Origin: Mixophyes australis
Taxonomy: Eukaryota; Chordata; Amphibia; Anura; Limnodynastidae
Direction of reading: 5' to 3'
Assembly: GCA_036250195.1 (NCBI GenBank)
Contig: JAVHZZ010000004.1
Coordinates: 256,910,228 to 256,974,227, forward strand
DNA: 64,000 nucleotides
Part shown: positions 22,201 through 33,061 of the stretch, piece after piece
How positions within the stretch are numbered: position 1 is the stretch's first letter
Layout of the letters: each line of letters starts with the position of its first letter
Notes under the pieces: generated by a model
The model's input: the letters and a program-made list of their open reading frames with translations, nothing else
Databases searched by the model: none
What the model was told of the DNA's origin: nothing
Program-made: the position numbers and the translations under genes

Positions 22201-22681
22201 TTGCTCATAGCGATTACCACAGGTAAGTGGAACTGGTGCATGGGGATCAGCAAAGTTCAGATATATACAGCAACGATGAAGCACAGCTTACCACGGATTG
22301 TGGAACAGGATAACAATAGTCAGCAGTACATGCCGAGTTGGTAGCAGGTGTTAATCATAGCGTTTACCACAGGCAGTGGAACAGGTGTCTAGAGATCAAT
22401 GGAGTCTAAACATACAGCAGCGATGAAGCACAGCTACAACAGGATATGCATCACAGAGCAGGCATCAGAATCAGGTCAGGTATGACTTGAAGAACCAGCA
22501 AGGAAGAGTTGAAAGGAGGGGCCTTATAAAGGGAGGCTGACCAATGACAGAACTGACTAACACACAGGTGAAGTAATCACAAGTGCAACCGTGGCTGACA
22601 GCCTGTGCTAAGAAGAGAGATTTAAAGCGATAGTTAGTGTTTGAGGCTCGGGTGGAGATACCCGGGGAGCGGAGTGTGACA
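19230..22681 (-). repeat. LTR of a chromovirus, minus strand, split by a hAT element
   Basis: Read on the minus strand it starts TGTCACACTCCGC at 22681, close to the TGTCACACGCCGC start of the LTR at 14403. TTTATAAGG lies at about 22523-22531 and GCTGGTTCTT about 25 bp further. The rest is an array of about 148-bp units (around 19250, 19399, 22145, 22293), with the hAT element 19496-22087 inside one unit. The left boundary is not clear and no target duplication is visible, so this is a partial LTR. Confidence 0.7.
19496..22087. mobile_element. Non-autonomous hAT element inside the LTR
   Basis: Ends CAGGGCTGCAAAGAGG and, inverted, CAGGGCTGCCAAGAGG. Flanks CATGGAGA (19488-19495) and CGTGGAGA (22088-22095) form an 8-bp target duplication with one G/A difference at a CpG. 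Internal similarity to 11053-13826 (GGATCCTGGAATGTTGGAGG, TAAATCAATA, CTCTCCTACCTGTTCT). No transposase. Carries poly-C tracts near both ends and a hairpin with arms CACTGACTG and CGGGCGTGAC around 21804-21862. Confidence 0.88.
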
Positions 22682-23146
22682 GTGGATATAATAGTAACTG
22701 CTTTATAACAGTAATCTTAGATCTAGTTTACATTGAATCTATTAATATTAAAAATAGAGGACATCAACTGAAAGATTGTTTGACTTCAGAGTCTCCCTTT
22801 GTTTAATAAATAAATACATAAATGGGACAGGGAAAGTATGGTAATACTGGTGTTCTGGGATTACATAGCTCAGTCTCTTCTTCAACTGCTAAATTAATGC
22901 AGCTCTAAACCTTTAAAGGATTAATCTTAATTACAAGGAGCTTACCTATTTAGTATTATATTAGCATTTTATATCAAATACTTGTTAAATTTATATTTTA
23001 CATAAATTTATGTTTTAATTTCAAATCATATCATCCAATTGAATAGATTATTTGCAGTCAATTTTCTTGATTTTCCTGTACTCTTTTGGTTGAAAACAAG
23101 ATTAAAAAATGAACAGCCCTTTGTAGAATTTGGCTCATTCACACTA
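22682..23146. other. Undefined AT-rich sequence
   Basis: Nothing recognised. Confidence 0.35.
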
Positions 23147-23317
23147 GGGGGTATATTTACTAAACTGTGGGTTTGAAAAAGTGGAGATGTTGCCTATTGC
23201 AACCAATCACATTCTAGCTTTCATTTAGTGCATTCTACAAAATGACAGCTATAATCTGATTGGTTGCAATAGGCAATATCTCCACTTTTCAAACCCGCAG
23301 TTTAGTAAATATACCCC
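23147..23317. mobile_element. Palindromic MITE, 171 bp
   Basis: Arms GGGGTATATTTACTAAACTG at both ends in inverted orientation and inner arms ATGTTGCCTATTGCAACCAA and its complement. TA lies on both sides, which would fit a Tc1/mariner-type duplication. A related copy is at 28021-28195 and a decayed half at 27262-27385. Confidence 0.75.
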
Positions 23318-24077
23318 TAGGTGTTTTCATGTGCTGTACAAGCCATACAGCAAGGACATGCTGATCGACTGTCTGCCGCTTGTAAAGTGAATAGTAAACT
23401 AGAGATCATTCATTCCTACTTAGTCACCATTCCTCCTCATCTCTCACTATAGTGTATGCTGAAGAAATTCCAGAATGAAAAATAAAGGGCAGAGAATTTG
23501 AGTTCTGAATAATATCTTTTCAAACTGATTTGATCCATCAGCTGATATATTCACCTCACAAGTAAATAGGTTAGAAACAATTTTGATATATGTCTACTTT
23601 CCTACTAAAAGGCACCAGAAAAGTGACTTAAAATGATTTGCGAATTATCTCTTCAACAATTGGGTACCAAACGACCAGACCATTTTTGGCATTAGCGTGC
23701 CTGTTGGTAGAGTTGAAAGATGACCGCCCTCTTCATACTGATAGTGGTAATCTTCCAACATTTAACACAATTCCTGATTATTTTGGGCCCAAAATGCACT
23801 GTAATTTGGAGCCAATTGCATGAGATCATTGTAGATCCCGCTATAAAAATGTACTTCTGACAATGTTCCTGTTTTAATTGACAACCTGTATAATATAGTT
23901 TTTCTTTCTAGATTCTTGACCTGTATGATGGTGTTCTAAATTTTTGCAGGAGAGTCGAGCTAAATATGAAAGTACAATTATAAATGAGTCTGTTTATTAA
24001 AGTGTATTTATCGGTTTAAGTGACTTATCAATGGGACTTATCACTAGGAGAATAGATTATTTTATTATTAAACAGTG
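23318..24077. other. Undefined sequence
   Basis: Nothing recognised; reading frames are short and lack motifs. Confidence 0.35.
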
Positions 24078-24483
24078 TTAAAAATTAGAGATGGTCACTG
24101 ACCCCCGTGTTTTGGTTTTGGATTCGGTTTTGGATCTGGATTACCGTCGTGTTTTGGTTTTGGTTTTGGTTTTGCAAAACCGCCATTGCGTGTTTTGGTT
24201 TTGGTTTTGGTTTTGTTTGGTTTTGTTTTGCTATTTTGTTGGAAAATACATGTTTTTGTGCCTAAAATAACCCAATTTAGTGCTCCAACTGTTTTAGAGA
24301 TAAGTAATCTAATTGTTGAGGTAATAAATCATCCAAAAAAACTGTTTAATTCTTCGTTGGTAGGCCTTTATTTATTCTACACACAAAACAGATTGTCTTC
24401 CTCTCCATCTATGCATATTGGCAATGCAGCCATCGTCTTTGAATCTATATTACACCCTACACTTATAGTTAAATATGTAAAGA

Positions 24484-24900
24484 AATGGAAAAAGACAGTT
24501 TGCTTTCTGTCTCTATAGGCCCCCTCCACTTTTTTAAAAAAACAAAAAATTCAGCCATTATAGACTGTACAATATTAATTGACATGGAGAAAGCCAGTTT
24601 GGTTTCTGTCTCTCTAGGCCCCCCTCCACTTGTATAAAATACCAAAAAATCCAGCCGTTATAGACTGTACAATATTAATTGACATGGAGAAAGCCAGTTT
24701 GGTTTCTGTCTCTCTAGGCCCCCCTCCACTTGTATAAAATACTAATAAATTCAGCCGTTATATACTGTACAATATAAATTGAAATGGACAAAGGCAGTTT
24801 GGTATCTGTCTGCATCAGATCCTCTCTCCACTAGGAGTAAAATAGAAAACTATTCAGCCGTTATATAATCTAGAATATAAATAGAAATTGAGAAAGGCAA
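24484..24900. repeat. About 100-bp tandem array at the 3' side of the hAT element
   Basis: Five units start near 24489, 24589, 24688, 24788 and 24892, each with AAAG-CAGTTTGGT-TCTGTCT and the TTCAGCCGTTATA text. Divergence rises toward 24900, where the array overlaps the end of the coding remnant. Confidence 0.8.
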
Positions 24901-25513
24901 TTTGGTATCTGTCTGCATCATAATCATCAACATCATCATTAGCGCCCTCGTCGCCTACACAAATCTCCCCCTCATCCTCTTCTAATTCCAAAGTGGCATC
25001 CTCAATTTGGGTATCACCGGCTACACTCGGGCTATTAAGGCACACATCAGCAGAATGCTCACGATTAGACATCCCACTGTTGGATGGACTCTCCACAGGG
25101 ATTGTTGTCATTTGTGAATCAGAGCAAATATTCTCCTGTAATGCCTCACTGTTATCTTGCAGCTCGGCTTTGACACGTAACAGTAGTTGTGCACCAATTG
25201 TAGGCTGGGTTACTTTTTGGGATCTGCCACTAATAGCCAAAGGTGAAGGCCTCATTCTCTCTTTGACACTGCGTGTGTAGAATGGCATGCTTGCAATTTT
25301 TTTTTTATCGTCACTTAACTTTTGCTCAGTAACACTTCTTTTTCGCTTCAATACAGTAAATTTTTTTTGGGTTTTTGTTTTTTGCACTAATTTGAAAACA
25401 CTCTGTTGTTTGACATCGCCTTGGCCAGATGACGTACTGGGAACACTAACATCAGGACTGGTGACAGAACCTGGTTGCTCATTCAGATCATATGTGGACT
25501 GCTTTGAATCCAT
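24854..25513 (-). pseudogene. N-terminal remnant of hAT transposase
   Basis: Open for 219 codons on the minus strand. The segment MPFYTRSVKERMRPSP near its middle matches MPFTTRSGKERLRPWP of the transposase at 42318-42365, and both are preceded by a Lys-rich stretch (possible nuclear localisation) and a Ser/Thr-rich N-terminus. The rest is acidic. The BED finger, catalytic domain and dimerisation domain are absent: the frame ends in the 3' array. It may be a leftover of deletion; a short accessory protein is possible but unsupported. Confidence 0.65.
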
Positions 25514-25528
25514 TCTGAGCGCAAACCA

Positions 25529-26544
25529 CTGGGGAGTGCTAAAAATTATTTGGTAGATACTGCTGACAGAAATGACTTTTGACAGCCAGAAATATTAATG
25601 CACAATTAGGGATGACACCCCAAAAGCACTGAGGAGTGCTACAAATTATTTAGTAGATACTGCTGACAGATATGACTTTTGACAGCCAGAAATATTAATG
25701 CACAATTAGGGAGGACACCCCAAAAGCACTGAGGAGTGCTACAAATTATTTAGTAGATACTGCTGACAGAAATGACTTTTGACAGCCAGAAATATTAATG
25801 CACAATTAGGGAGGACACCCCAAAAGCACTGAGGAGTGCTACAAATTATTTAGTAAATACTGCTGACAGATATGACTTTTGACAGCCAGAAATATTAATG
25901 CACAATTAGGGAGGACACCCCAAAAGCACTGAGGAGTGCTACAAATTATTTAGTAGATACTGCTGACAGAAATGACTTTTGACAGCCAGAAATATTAATG
26001 CACAATTAGGGAGGACACCCCAAAAGCACTGAGGAGTGCTACAAATTATTTAGTAGATACTGCTGACAGATATGACTTTTGACAGCCAGAAATATTAATG
26101 CACAATTAGGGAGGACACCCCAAAAGCACTGAAAAGTGCTACAAATTATTTAGTAGATACTGCTGACAGAAATGACTTTTGACAGCCAGAAATATTAATG
26201 CACAATTAGGGAGGACACCCCAAAAGCACTGAGGAGTGCTAAAAATTATTTAGTAGATACTGCTGACAGAAATGACTTTTGACAGCCAGAAATATTAATG
26301 CACAATTAGGGAGGACACCCCAAAAGCACTGAGGAGTGCTACAAATTATTTAGTAGATACTGCTGACAGAAATGACTTTTGACAGCCAGAAATATTAATG
26401 CACAATTAGGGAGGACACCCCAAAAGCACTGAGGAGTGCTACAAATTATTTAGTAGATACTGCTGACAGATATGACTTTTGACAGCCAGAAATATTTATG
26501 CACAATTATGGGGGACACCCCAAAAGCGCTGGGGAGTGCCAAAT
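25529..26544. repeat. 100-bp tandem array, about ten units, alternating variants
   Basis: Units of exactly 100 bp (CAAAAGCACT recurs at 25621, 25721, 25821 and so on to 26521). Units alternate between GACAGAAATGAC and GACAGATATGAC for the first seven copies, then A, A, A, T. The outer units are the most divergent. Confidence 0.95.
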
Positions 26545-26896
26545 ATGAAGAAAAAATAATAAACCTCTATCCTCCTCTCTGCACTAACGATTTTGGTTAG
26601 AGCAATTGCAAGAACAATATTGTATTCTCTGTCCCTGCTCTAATTAGCCTATGACTACACCCTGCTCTCTCCCTCTGTCAAATGGCGATGGATTGCTGTG
26701 GAGGCGTGTATTTATAAAGTTGAAGTATCGCGAGAACCGAGCCCCGAGATCCGACGACGTCACAATGACGTTCGGCCTCGATTTGGATTCGGAATGGGCG
26801 GGAGAGTACCGAGCTGCTCAGCTCGGTACTCGGATACCCAAAGTTCGGGTGGGTTCGGTTCTCGGAGAACCGGACCCGCCCATCTCTATTAAAAAT

Positions 26897-27261
26897 ATAT
26901 ACAAGAATATTACTCATCCATTACAGGATCCAGGCACTATAAAAGCTTGCATGCTGTTTAGAACGACTGATATAGTAATTGCTTGTCAGCTCTCCATTGC
27001 TCACCACAAAACTTGCAATAATGGAAGAAATATTGGGCAATCAACACAATAAATACTGAAGCCAGATCTTATTCAATTTGCGAGTTGAAATATATAAGTA
27101 TTTCCTTTTCATTTTGTCACAGTTGATAAATGTTATTGTCCTATTCAGTATTTGCTATTGTATCTTTTACAGTTCTGCTTTAGTAAAAAAGGTTATGAAA
27201 TATTCTGATGCCTTAAGGGCAGTGATTTTTAATAGCTGCTGAGTGTGTAGAAAAAGTTTAA
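26897..27261. other. Undefined sequence
   Basis: Nothing recognised. Confidence 0.35.
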
Positions 27262-27385
27262 AGGGTAGATGTATTAAATTCTCTAAAATTGAGAAGTGGA
27301 GGTGTTTTCCATAGCAACAAATCGAGTCTAGCTATGATTTATCTAGCACATTCTAAAAATGATAGCGAGAATCTCATTGACTCTG
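27262..27385. mobile_element. Decayed fragment of the palindromic MITE
   Basis: AGAAGTGGAGGTGTTTTCCA, TAGCAACAAATC and the central TCTAGCTATGATTTAT match the left half and centre of the MITEs at 23147 and 28021; the right arm is lost. Confidence 0.55.
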
Positions 27386-28020
27386 CCCAGCTCCTATCTT
27401 TGACAGGTGCAAACTTCTGATCCACCACATACATGACCATCTTGCTCTGCAAAAACCATGTGCTCTGCCTGCAATCTGTGTGTGCAATCTAGGGACACTT
27501 GTTCAACTCCAGGGGCACAATATATGACAAAATTGCCACTTCTTTACTGCCTAGAAGAGTGTCGTCAAAGATATGCTGACACATAGTCCCCTCAACTGCA
27601 GGGTTATGTGTCAGCATATCATCGGCAACATCCTGTGACAAAGGAGTGCATGGAGGTCCTAGGACTGATGCTTGCAACCATAGAGGCGCAACCATTTGAG
27701 CAAAAACATATACCAGGGATCTACAATTATTCTTGGGCAGTAGATTTGCTCCCACCGCACCCTCAATGAATTCTCTTCTTCTGTCTCAAAGCCTGCGAAC
27801 ATATATCTCTTGGTGGAGAGCAGTATTGGAAGCAGCGCTGCACCCAACCTACTGCTCATGGCTTAACCAGCATGGATGTTGATAATAACAATAGCTCAAT
27901 GTTGTGGACATAGAGAGCGTGCAGTTATTTATAAGGGATAATTCATAACTGCAGTGTAAATATGTTACATCAAATGAATCCATTGATAAGTTTAGTTAAA
28001 GTGTAAAATTTAAAGACAGA
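27386..28020. other. Undefined sequence
   Basis: Minus-strand frames of 66-88 codons exist (27489-27859) but no domain or homology is evident to me. Confidence 0.35.
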
Positions 28021-28195
28021 GGGCTAGATTTACTAAGCTGCGGGTTTGAAAAAGTGGGGATGTTGCCTATAGCAACCAATCAGATTCTAGCTTTCATTTA
28101 TTTAGTACCTTCTACAAAATGACAGCTAGAATCTGATTAGTTGCTATAGGCAACATCCCCACTTTTTCAAACCCGCAGCTTAGTAAATCTAGCCC
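28021..28195. mobile_element. Palindromic MITE, 175 bp
   Basis: Arms GGGCTAGATTTACTAAGCTG at both ends inverted, nearly perfect over about 70 bp, centre TTCATTTATTTAGTACCTTC. Same family as 23147-23317. Target duplication uncertain (AGA on both sides). Confidence 0.8.
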
Positions 28196-29589
28196 AGAGA
28201 GTCTGATGAAGATGTATTTGCTGGCTTTGCACATTCCAGTGTGAGAAGATAAGTGTGTCATCTGTGACAGTTTCAAATGGCTCCTACTGTGAGGCAGCCT
28301 GGCTTGGGAGTAAGTTTTGGACACTTGAATAGACTGTGTGGGGCCGATCACAGCTGGAGAGCCTTGTAGGCAGCATGTGAAAGCCTATACAGGTATATAG
28401 AAATATGACCTTCAAAAGGAAAATGTTGTCATAGTTCATATTTTGGGAAATCTAGGTGTCAATCATACTGAGGAGCTGAAATCACACCAGGGTTGTGAAT
28501 GACAGGTACGGGTGGTATCTGTGAACAGCTAAAATCACATATCCCTGGGGGCAGGGACAGGTCTTTAAAATGCTGAGACGAGACACAGAAAATTGTCAGA
28601 CTTTTTGGGGAAATCAAGCCACATTGATAAGCTGTCCATCTTATTAGCCAAATTCCCCATGGCGCAGAATATGCAACTCAAGTAAGTGCTATTCTGAATG
28701 TAACCCCTTTTATTTTAAACTGTTTTGCTTGGTATGTCAATCTATTAATTATTTATTCATTATTTTTCTTTATATCTGAATGCCCTGTACTTTTGTATAT
28801 TAAATCTATAATTTAATATGTTGCATCCTTGATACTCTAACGAATCCATTAGCCTGTTAGAAGAGAAAGCTCGACCAAGTTAACCCTTGGAATACTAGTG
28901 TGTGAGTTGTTGATACATTTGATTAACAAGCTGTGTTTGCTTGCATTTACATTTGTGTAACAGTCTGGAGGTGTGAAGAGGTAACCATTTGTGTGCTGCT
29001 GTTGGTCTTGCTAGTCTGTGAATAGCTAGAAGCCTGTGTGCCAGTGTGGGACAGCATATTGGGGTCCTATTGCCCGTATTCAATAGGTGGTGGCTGTACC
29101 TGAAGTGTCTGGGGGTGTGAGAGCTCTGTGTTTGGGGGCAATTCCGTAGGTCTATAACCTGTGTGATAGTTGAGAGAGACTGCAGGCTGAAATCGTGTGT
29201 GACCTCATACAGTGAACACCCCAAAGTCATGGCAGCTGGGAGCGTGTTCGTGACACTCAATATTTTATTTGTTTATGTAATCACCAGATTGTATTTCATT
29301 TATTATTATGTGCCAAGTACTGAGTTTGAATATATACCTTGCTGATTATTTTAATTTTTATTGCAATAAGTGTTTCTCCTTCTCCTAAATTTAATGAACT
29401 CATTGATTCATTGTTTTCTTCCAAAACGTACATTTTGTCTATAATGTAATGTTGTTGGAAGTCTTTATTCTACACAAAAATTTACAAGTTAAAAGATTTC
29501 AGAAACAAAACAATGCTATGAGCAAGGAAACCTATACCCAGGTATATTACATAGTTTGGAGCTCCTACTTCTTGTGGTGCAAACGGGAA
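28196..29589. other. Undefined sequence, possibly an old LTR
   Basis: A segment from TGTGACAG at 28263 to TTCGTGACA at 29255 has LTR-like termini and a TTTAAAA motif, but no matching 5-bp duplication and no second copy here, so I do not call it. Confidence 0.3.
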
Positions 29590-30190
29590 TCTTACCTAGT
29601 CAGAGAGGGTTACCTTCATCATGGGCCATCACCTCAGCCAGGAAGGTATCAGAGATGGCAGCTCTTTGTTGCAAGTTGTCGTTGGCAGTGTTGTAGCTGC
29701 ATCTTGAGTTTCATCCCCTAAAAGTCCTTTGTCCACCTGAATTAGGTCATAGTCCACCCTTTCTTCTGGTAATCTCCTGTGCACACTCGTGAGGTGACAC
29801 CACACTCTTTACATGTTGTGCACTCTCAAGACTTAACATGTAACCACAGCTTCATTCAGAGGCCTTGATTTCTTGTTTGTCCTTTACTGGGGACCATGTA
29901 AAGATAGAGTGGTCCTGAAAACAGCTATATCTTGCTGGATACATTGCCACATCATTAAAGTATATTGTGTCAAGGGTAGGACACCTTTTAGGGTCACTAC
30001 TCACTTTGCTCAAGCTGTGAACTCATGCTTGGCTTTGAATAATAAAGCGTCTCTGGAAGAGCTGTACAGGTTGGTGATACAGGACTTCATACACACTTTC
30101 ACAAAGATGTACAACATTAATTCAGAGGCATTTGAGTGTAAGGTTCTGCAGACAAGTGTGTTAGTGGCTTCTGCATTGTTTCTTCTGGTT
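29590..30190 (+). pseudogene. DIRS1-type tyrosine recombinase, C-terminal fragment
   Basis: Pieces in different frames reproduce the DIRS1 recombinase. The first catalytic Arg region reads TSARKVSEMAAL near 29630-29665. From 29873 the frame LFVLYWGPCKDR...AISCWI...VKGRTPFRVTTH is open; the family H-x-x-R box is here HFAQ, so the second Arg is lost. It continues with NNKASLEEL and FIHTFTKMYNIN, the C-terminal signature of DIRS1 recombinases, and ends near 30190. This differs from the Ngaro recombinase at 6093-7007, which lacks that signature. No RT or terminal repeat lies next to it, so this is an isolated fragment. Confidence 0.65.
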
Positions 30191-30679
30191 AGTCCTATTC
30201 TTTCTGTATACCCCAATGTAACATATGAGAGAACTATAATTTTTGTACTCACATTTAAATAATTTTATTGTACTATTTATTAGGAGACACAAGGCTTTTC
30301 CATCTGTTTAAGTTGTTTGGTTGGTTAAGATGTTATCATCTGTTGTCAGCAGTTTGCTTTTTGCCTGTTGTTCTTAAATATTCTTCTCATAAATCTGCTT
30401 TGGTATAAACTGGTAATTTGTTGTCATGCCTGGGGGAATATGGTACGCAGGTGAAGGAGACATCTTGTTCTTGCTTACAAAAATCCTGTTATGTTTCATT
30501 TGAAGCAATTTTTTTTTAATGAGTCTTTTACTTTACTCCTGAAATAACCTTTTTAGTGAATAACTGATATGTGTTTGAAACTGTTCTAGGATGGAGATCA
30601 GTGTGGCAACATCTTGACTGATAAGTGCAGTGTGTTAACTTGTTGTCTACAAATAGCAGTGTGCTAGTGTATTTGTGTG
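30191..30679. other. Undefined sequence
   Basis: Nothing recognised. Confidence 0.35.
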
Positions 30680-30682
30680 TAA

Positions 30683-31032
30683 GGCTGAGTACACACTACA
30701 GAACATTTCTCCTGATGAGATATAGTTAATGATTTTATCAATGACTGAAAACCTTCAGAACTGTGCTCTTCATCTGTCATAACCATCAGCTGAAAAGATT
30801 GTGACTCTGCACAGTCCATAGAGATCTATGGACACTGCCGGTCCTGAGTGCATACACACTGCAGAATTGGAACGACATTGTTCCATCGTTGAACGAGATT
30901 TTTCAATCGGTTTAAAAATCAACTCAAACTATATGATGTGCTATAGAACGATAATCATTCATCTTTGCAGAGTACACACTAATGTGTTACTGGCCCGATA
31001 ATTGGCTGAAAAACCTATATGTGTACCCAGTC
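30683..31032. mobile_element. Harbinger-like MITE, 350 bp
   Basis: Ends GGCTGAGTACACAC and, inverted, GACTGGGTACACAT; TAA at 30680-30682 and 31033-31035 is the 3-bp target duplication typical of PIF/Harbinger elements. No coding capacity. Confidence 0.6.
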
Positions 31033-31035
31033 TAA

Positions 31036-32149
31036 AATGCTTTGAGGTTTTCTTGAAAGGGCAGATTTTAATCACCAGGTAGTGAGTAGCTGACGTTTTA
31101 TCCATCCATTTAAATTCTTTTGCACACAAATCACAAGCTGAAAGCGTGTATATAAAAACAGCAAGACAGTGCAAAAAATAGTCTGTGTAAATAAGCAGCT
31201 TATTGGCATCATTGAGGATAAAGTGACTTAATTTACTGTTGGTTGGGATCTTTTGATGAATGCAGAGATACAATAATATTGCTATCTCTCAGATAGTTTA
31301 CTGTTTTTCAGCTATAGTGACAGCAAACCTGGAATATTTGAAAATTAGGATGGCCCACAACCCTGATGGAGGACGATTGCCCCTCTCTCTCTTTGCTGTA
31401 ACTCCTTTTTAGTGTTTCTTATTCTGAATGGATACAAAAATAGTTTGCAGCCTAACTTCCCCCCTCTCTATGTATATATTTAATATATACATTTTGAATT
31501 GGAGTGCATTTCTGAGCAGGACCAGCAATATTTTATGTTTTTCTGATGCATGGAAGTAACCAGCTCCTGGAAGCTGCCCAAAAGTGAGGATTGAAAATGG
31601 TCCAATAAAAATCATAACATACAATTTTCTGGTTAGAATAATGTATTTCTACATGTAGGAAGCAGGGAGGTCTTGATCTAACGATGTGAGACTCTTTTGT
31701 ATCTAGAATGACTGGGTGTTTTCAGAGAGAGGGACATTTTATTAAGAGGCTGCTTTCTATTGCACACAGTGACTCAGATACAAGAGACGTGTACTGTATA
31801 TTCAAGTAACTGTTTCCACTCAGTATACCCTTCTTTCTTTTCCGACTAGAGGTTTACATATGAATTTATGCCTCAAGATGTGTTAAGCTTTCAAATGATT
31901 GGAAAGTAGTAACAAAAAGTGTAGAAGAAAGTGAGGCAGTGAAGGACATGCTACTGGAAAGGATGAAATCAGTGGAGGTGGGTACATAAGATTGTGTCCT
32001 CTCCTCTACTTATGTGCACCTGCCCTTCAAGAGGAAAAGTAGAGGGGCAGTTTGAGGGATATTTTAAGTTGAATAAGGTAGTTGTACAGACGATTGAGGA
32101 GGGTGAAAGTCATTACAATAAAAAAAGGAAAAGATCCAAGAACAATGTG
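31036..32149. other. Undefined sequence, right part may be decayed Ngaro gag
   Basis: 31860-32150 lies just upstream of a Ngaro RT remnant and contains a Lys-rich frame (near 32050-32130); I cannot align it to gag with confidence. Confidence 0.3.
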
Positions 32150-33061
32150 TGAACCTAGTGAGATATGTAGATTATGCTGTTTTTTTTGGACAAAAGGACC
32201 TTGATATATGGTCCAGAGCGAAATTACACTGGGCAGAAACTACTGTTAATTCATTTGGTAGCGGTTGGTCACCTCAGTTGAGAGGGAAAGGGGTTTGGTG
32301 GATGTACCAATGGGTGTGCAGTTTCCTATTCTTACTTTGAGGCATACAGCACATTCTTGCACAGGAGTTGGGTTCAAGTAACATAGCACATAATTTAGAT
32401 TATTTCTTGCTAATTGGCAAAAGTAGTCACAAGTATTGTAGTAGGTTACCAGGGGATTGTATTAACCTGTTGAATGTTTTTGGAGTAGAAGATGAAGAAA
32501 ACACTAGAACCCTTAAACTTTACCTGCAGAGTAATCCCTATGGGGAAGGTCTTTAGCTGCCAGTTGGAGCTTAGTAAAAGAGGAATGGCTAGGAAGTATA
32601 AGATCAGGTTAATGGGGCATAGGACACTAGATATGATGTTATGGAATACCACCTTCTTGGAACGTTCAATAGAGTAGCAGTGTGGTGACAAAAGCAGGGA
32701 TCGATTACGGTGTGCTACTGTTTACAGATGCAGCAGGTTCTTTGGGGCATGGAGCGTTACTGGGCGGAAAGTGGTGTGCAGGGATATGGCCACTACATAC
32801 TAGATTAAGAGAAGTTGGGTCTGATCAGAAATCTGTTAAAATTATTTCTAATGGTAGGAGCTATCGAGCTGTGTGCGAAAGAACTCCGGAGTAGGGTTAG
32901 TTTCATTAGTTTTTGGGTTGGAAAATCAGAGTGTGGTGAATGCCATCAACAATCAATCTGCAGTATCTGTTTCTGAGGCTCTTGTTGTTGCATTGCATGC
33001 AAAATAACATCACCTGTATGGCCAGCCATGTGCCCAGGATTAACAACATGTTGACTGACCC
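32150..33061 (+). pseudogene. Second Ngaro copy: decayed RT - RNase H
   Basis: Fragments in several phases align with 5090-6040 of the first Ngaro element. RT: the region equivalent to MGCSISCALFE is at about 32305, and IAHNLDYFLLIG (with the catalytic DD changed to DY) is at about 32385-32420. RVIPMGKVFSCQL follows at about 32530. RNase H: LLFTDAAG at about 32709, the D in a VVNAINNQS stretch at about 32935, and the terminal MLTDP at 33048-33060. The copy is interrupted by a solo LTR at the last codon block and continues for an unknown distance after 34585. It is much older than the copy at 1893-8550. Confidence 0.7.

Larger units (their letters stand above)
24086..26888 (-). mobile_element. 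Internally deleted hAT element with 100-bp array
   Basis: Ends TAGAGATGGTC and, inverted, TAGAGATGGGC; flanks 24078-24085 and 26889-26896 are both TTAAAAAT, an exact 8-bp target duplication. On the minus strand the order is GC-rich leader with a palindrome (arms GAGTACCGAGCTG, about 26804-26832), a 100-bp tandem array, the N-terminal part of a transposase (25513-24854), a second array of about 100 bp units, and a GTTTTGGTTTTGG-rich 3' end. The catalytic part of the transposase is deleted. Confidence 0.9.

Noticed and set aside
25529..26544. CRISPR-like array
   Set aside because: Units are contiguous 100-bp repeats without unique spacers, within a eukaryotic hAT element.
27489..27859. Two minus-strand frames of 66 and 88 codons
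   Set aside because: Overlapping phases, no recognised motif, no supporting context.
28263..29255. Possible solo LTR with TGTGACAG and CGTGACA ends
   Set aside because: No 5-bp duplication (TCATC versus CTCAA) and no second copy or internal region nearby.
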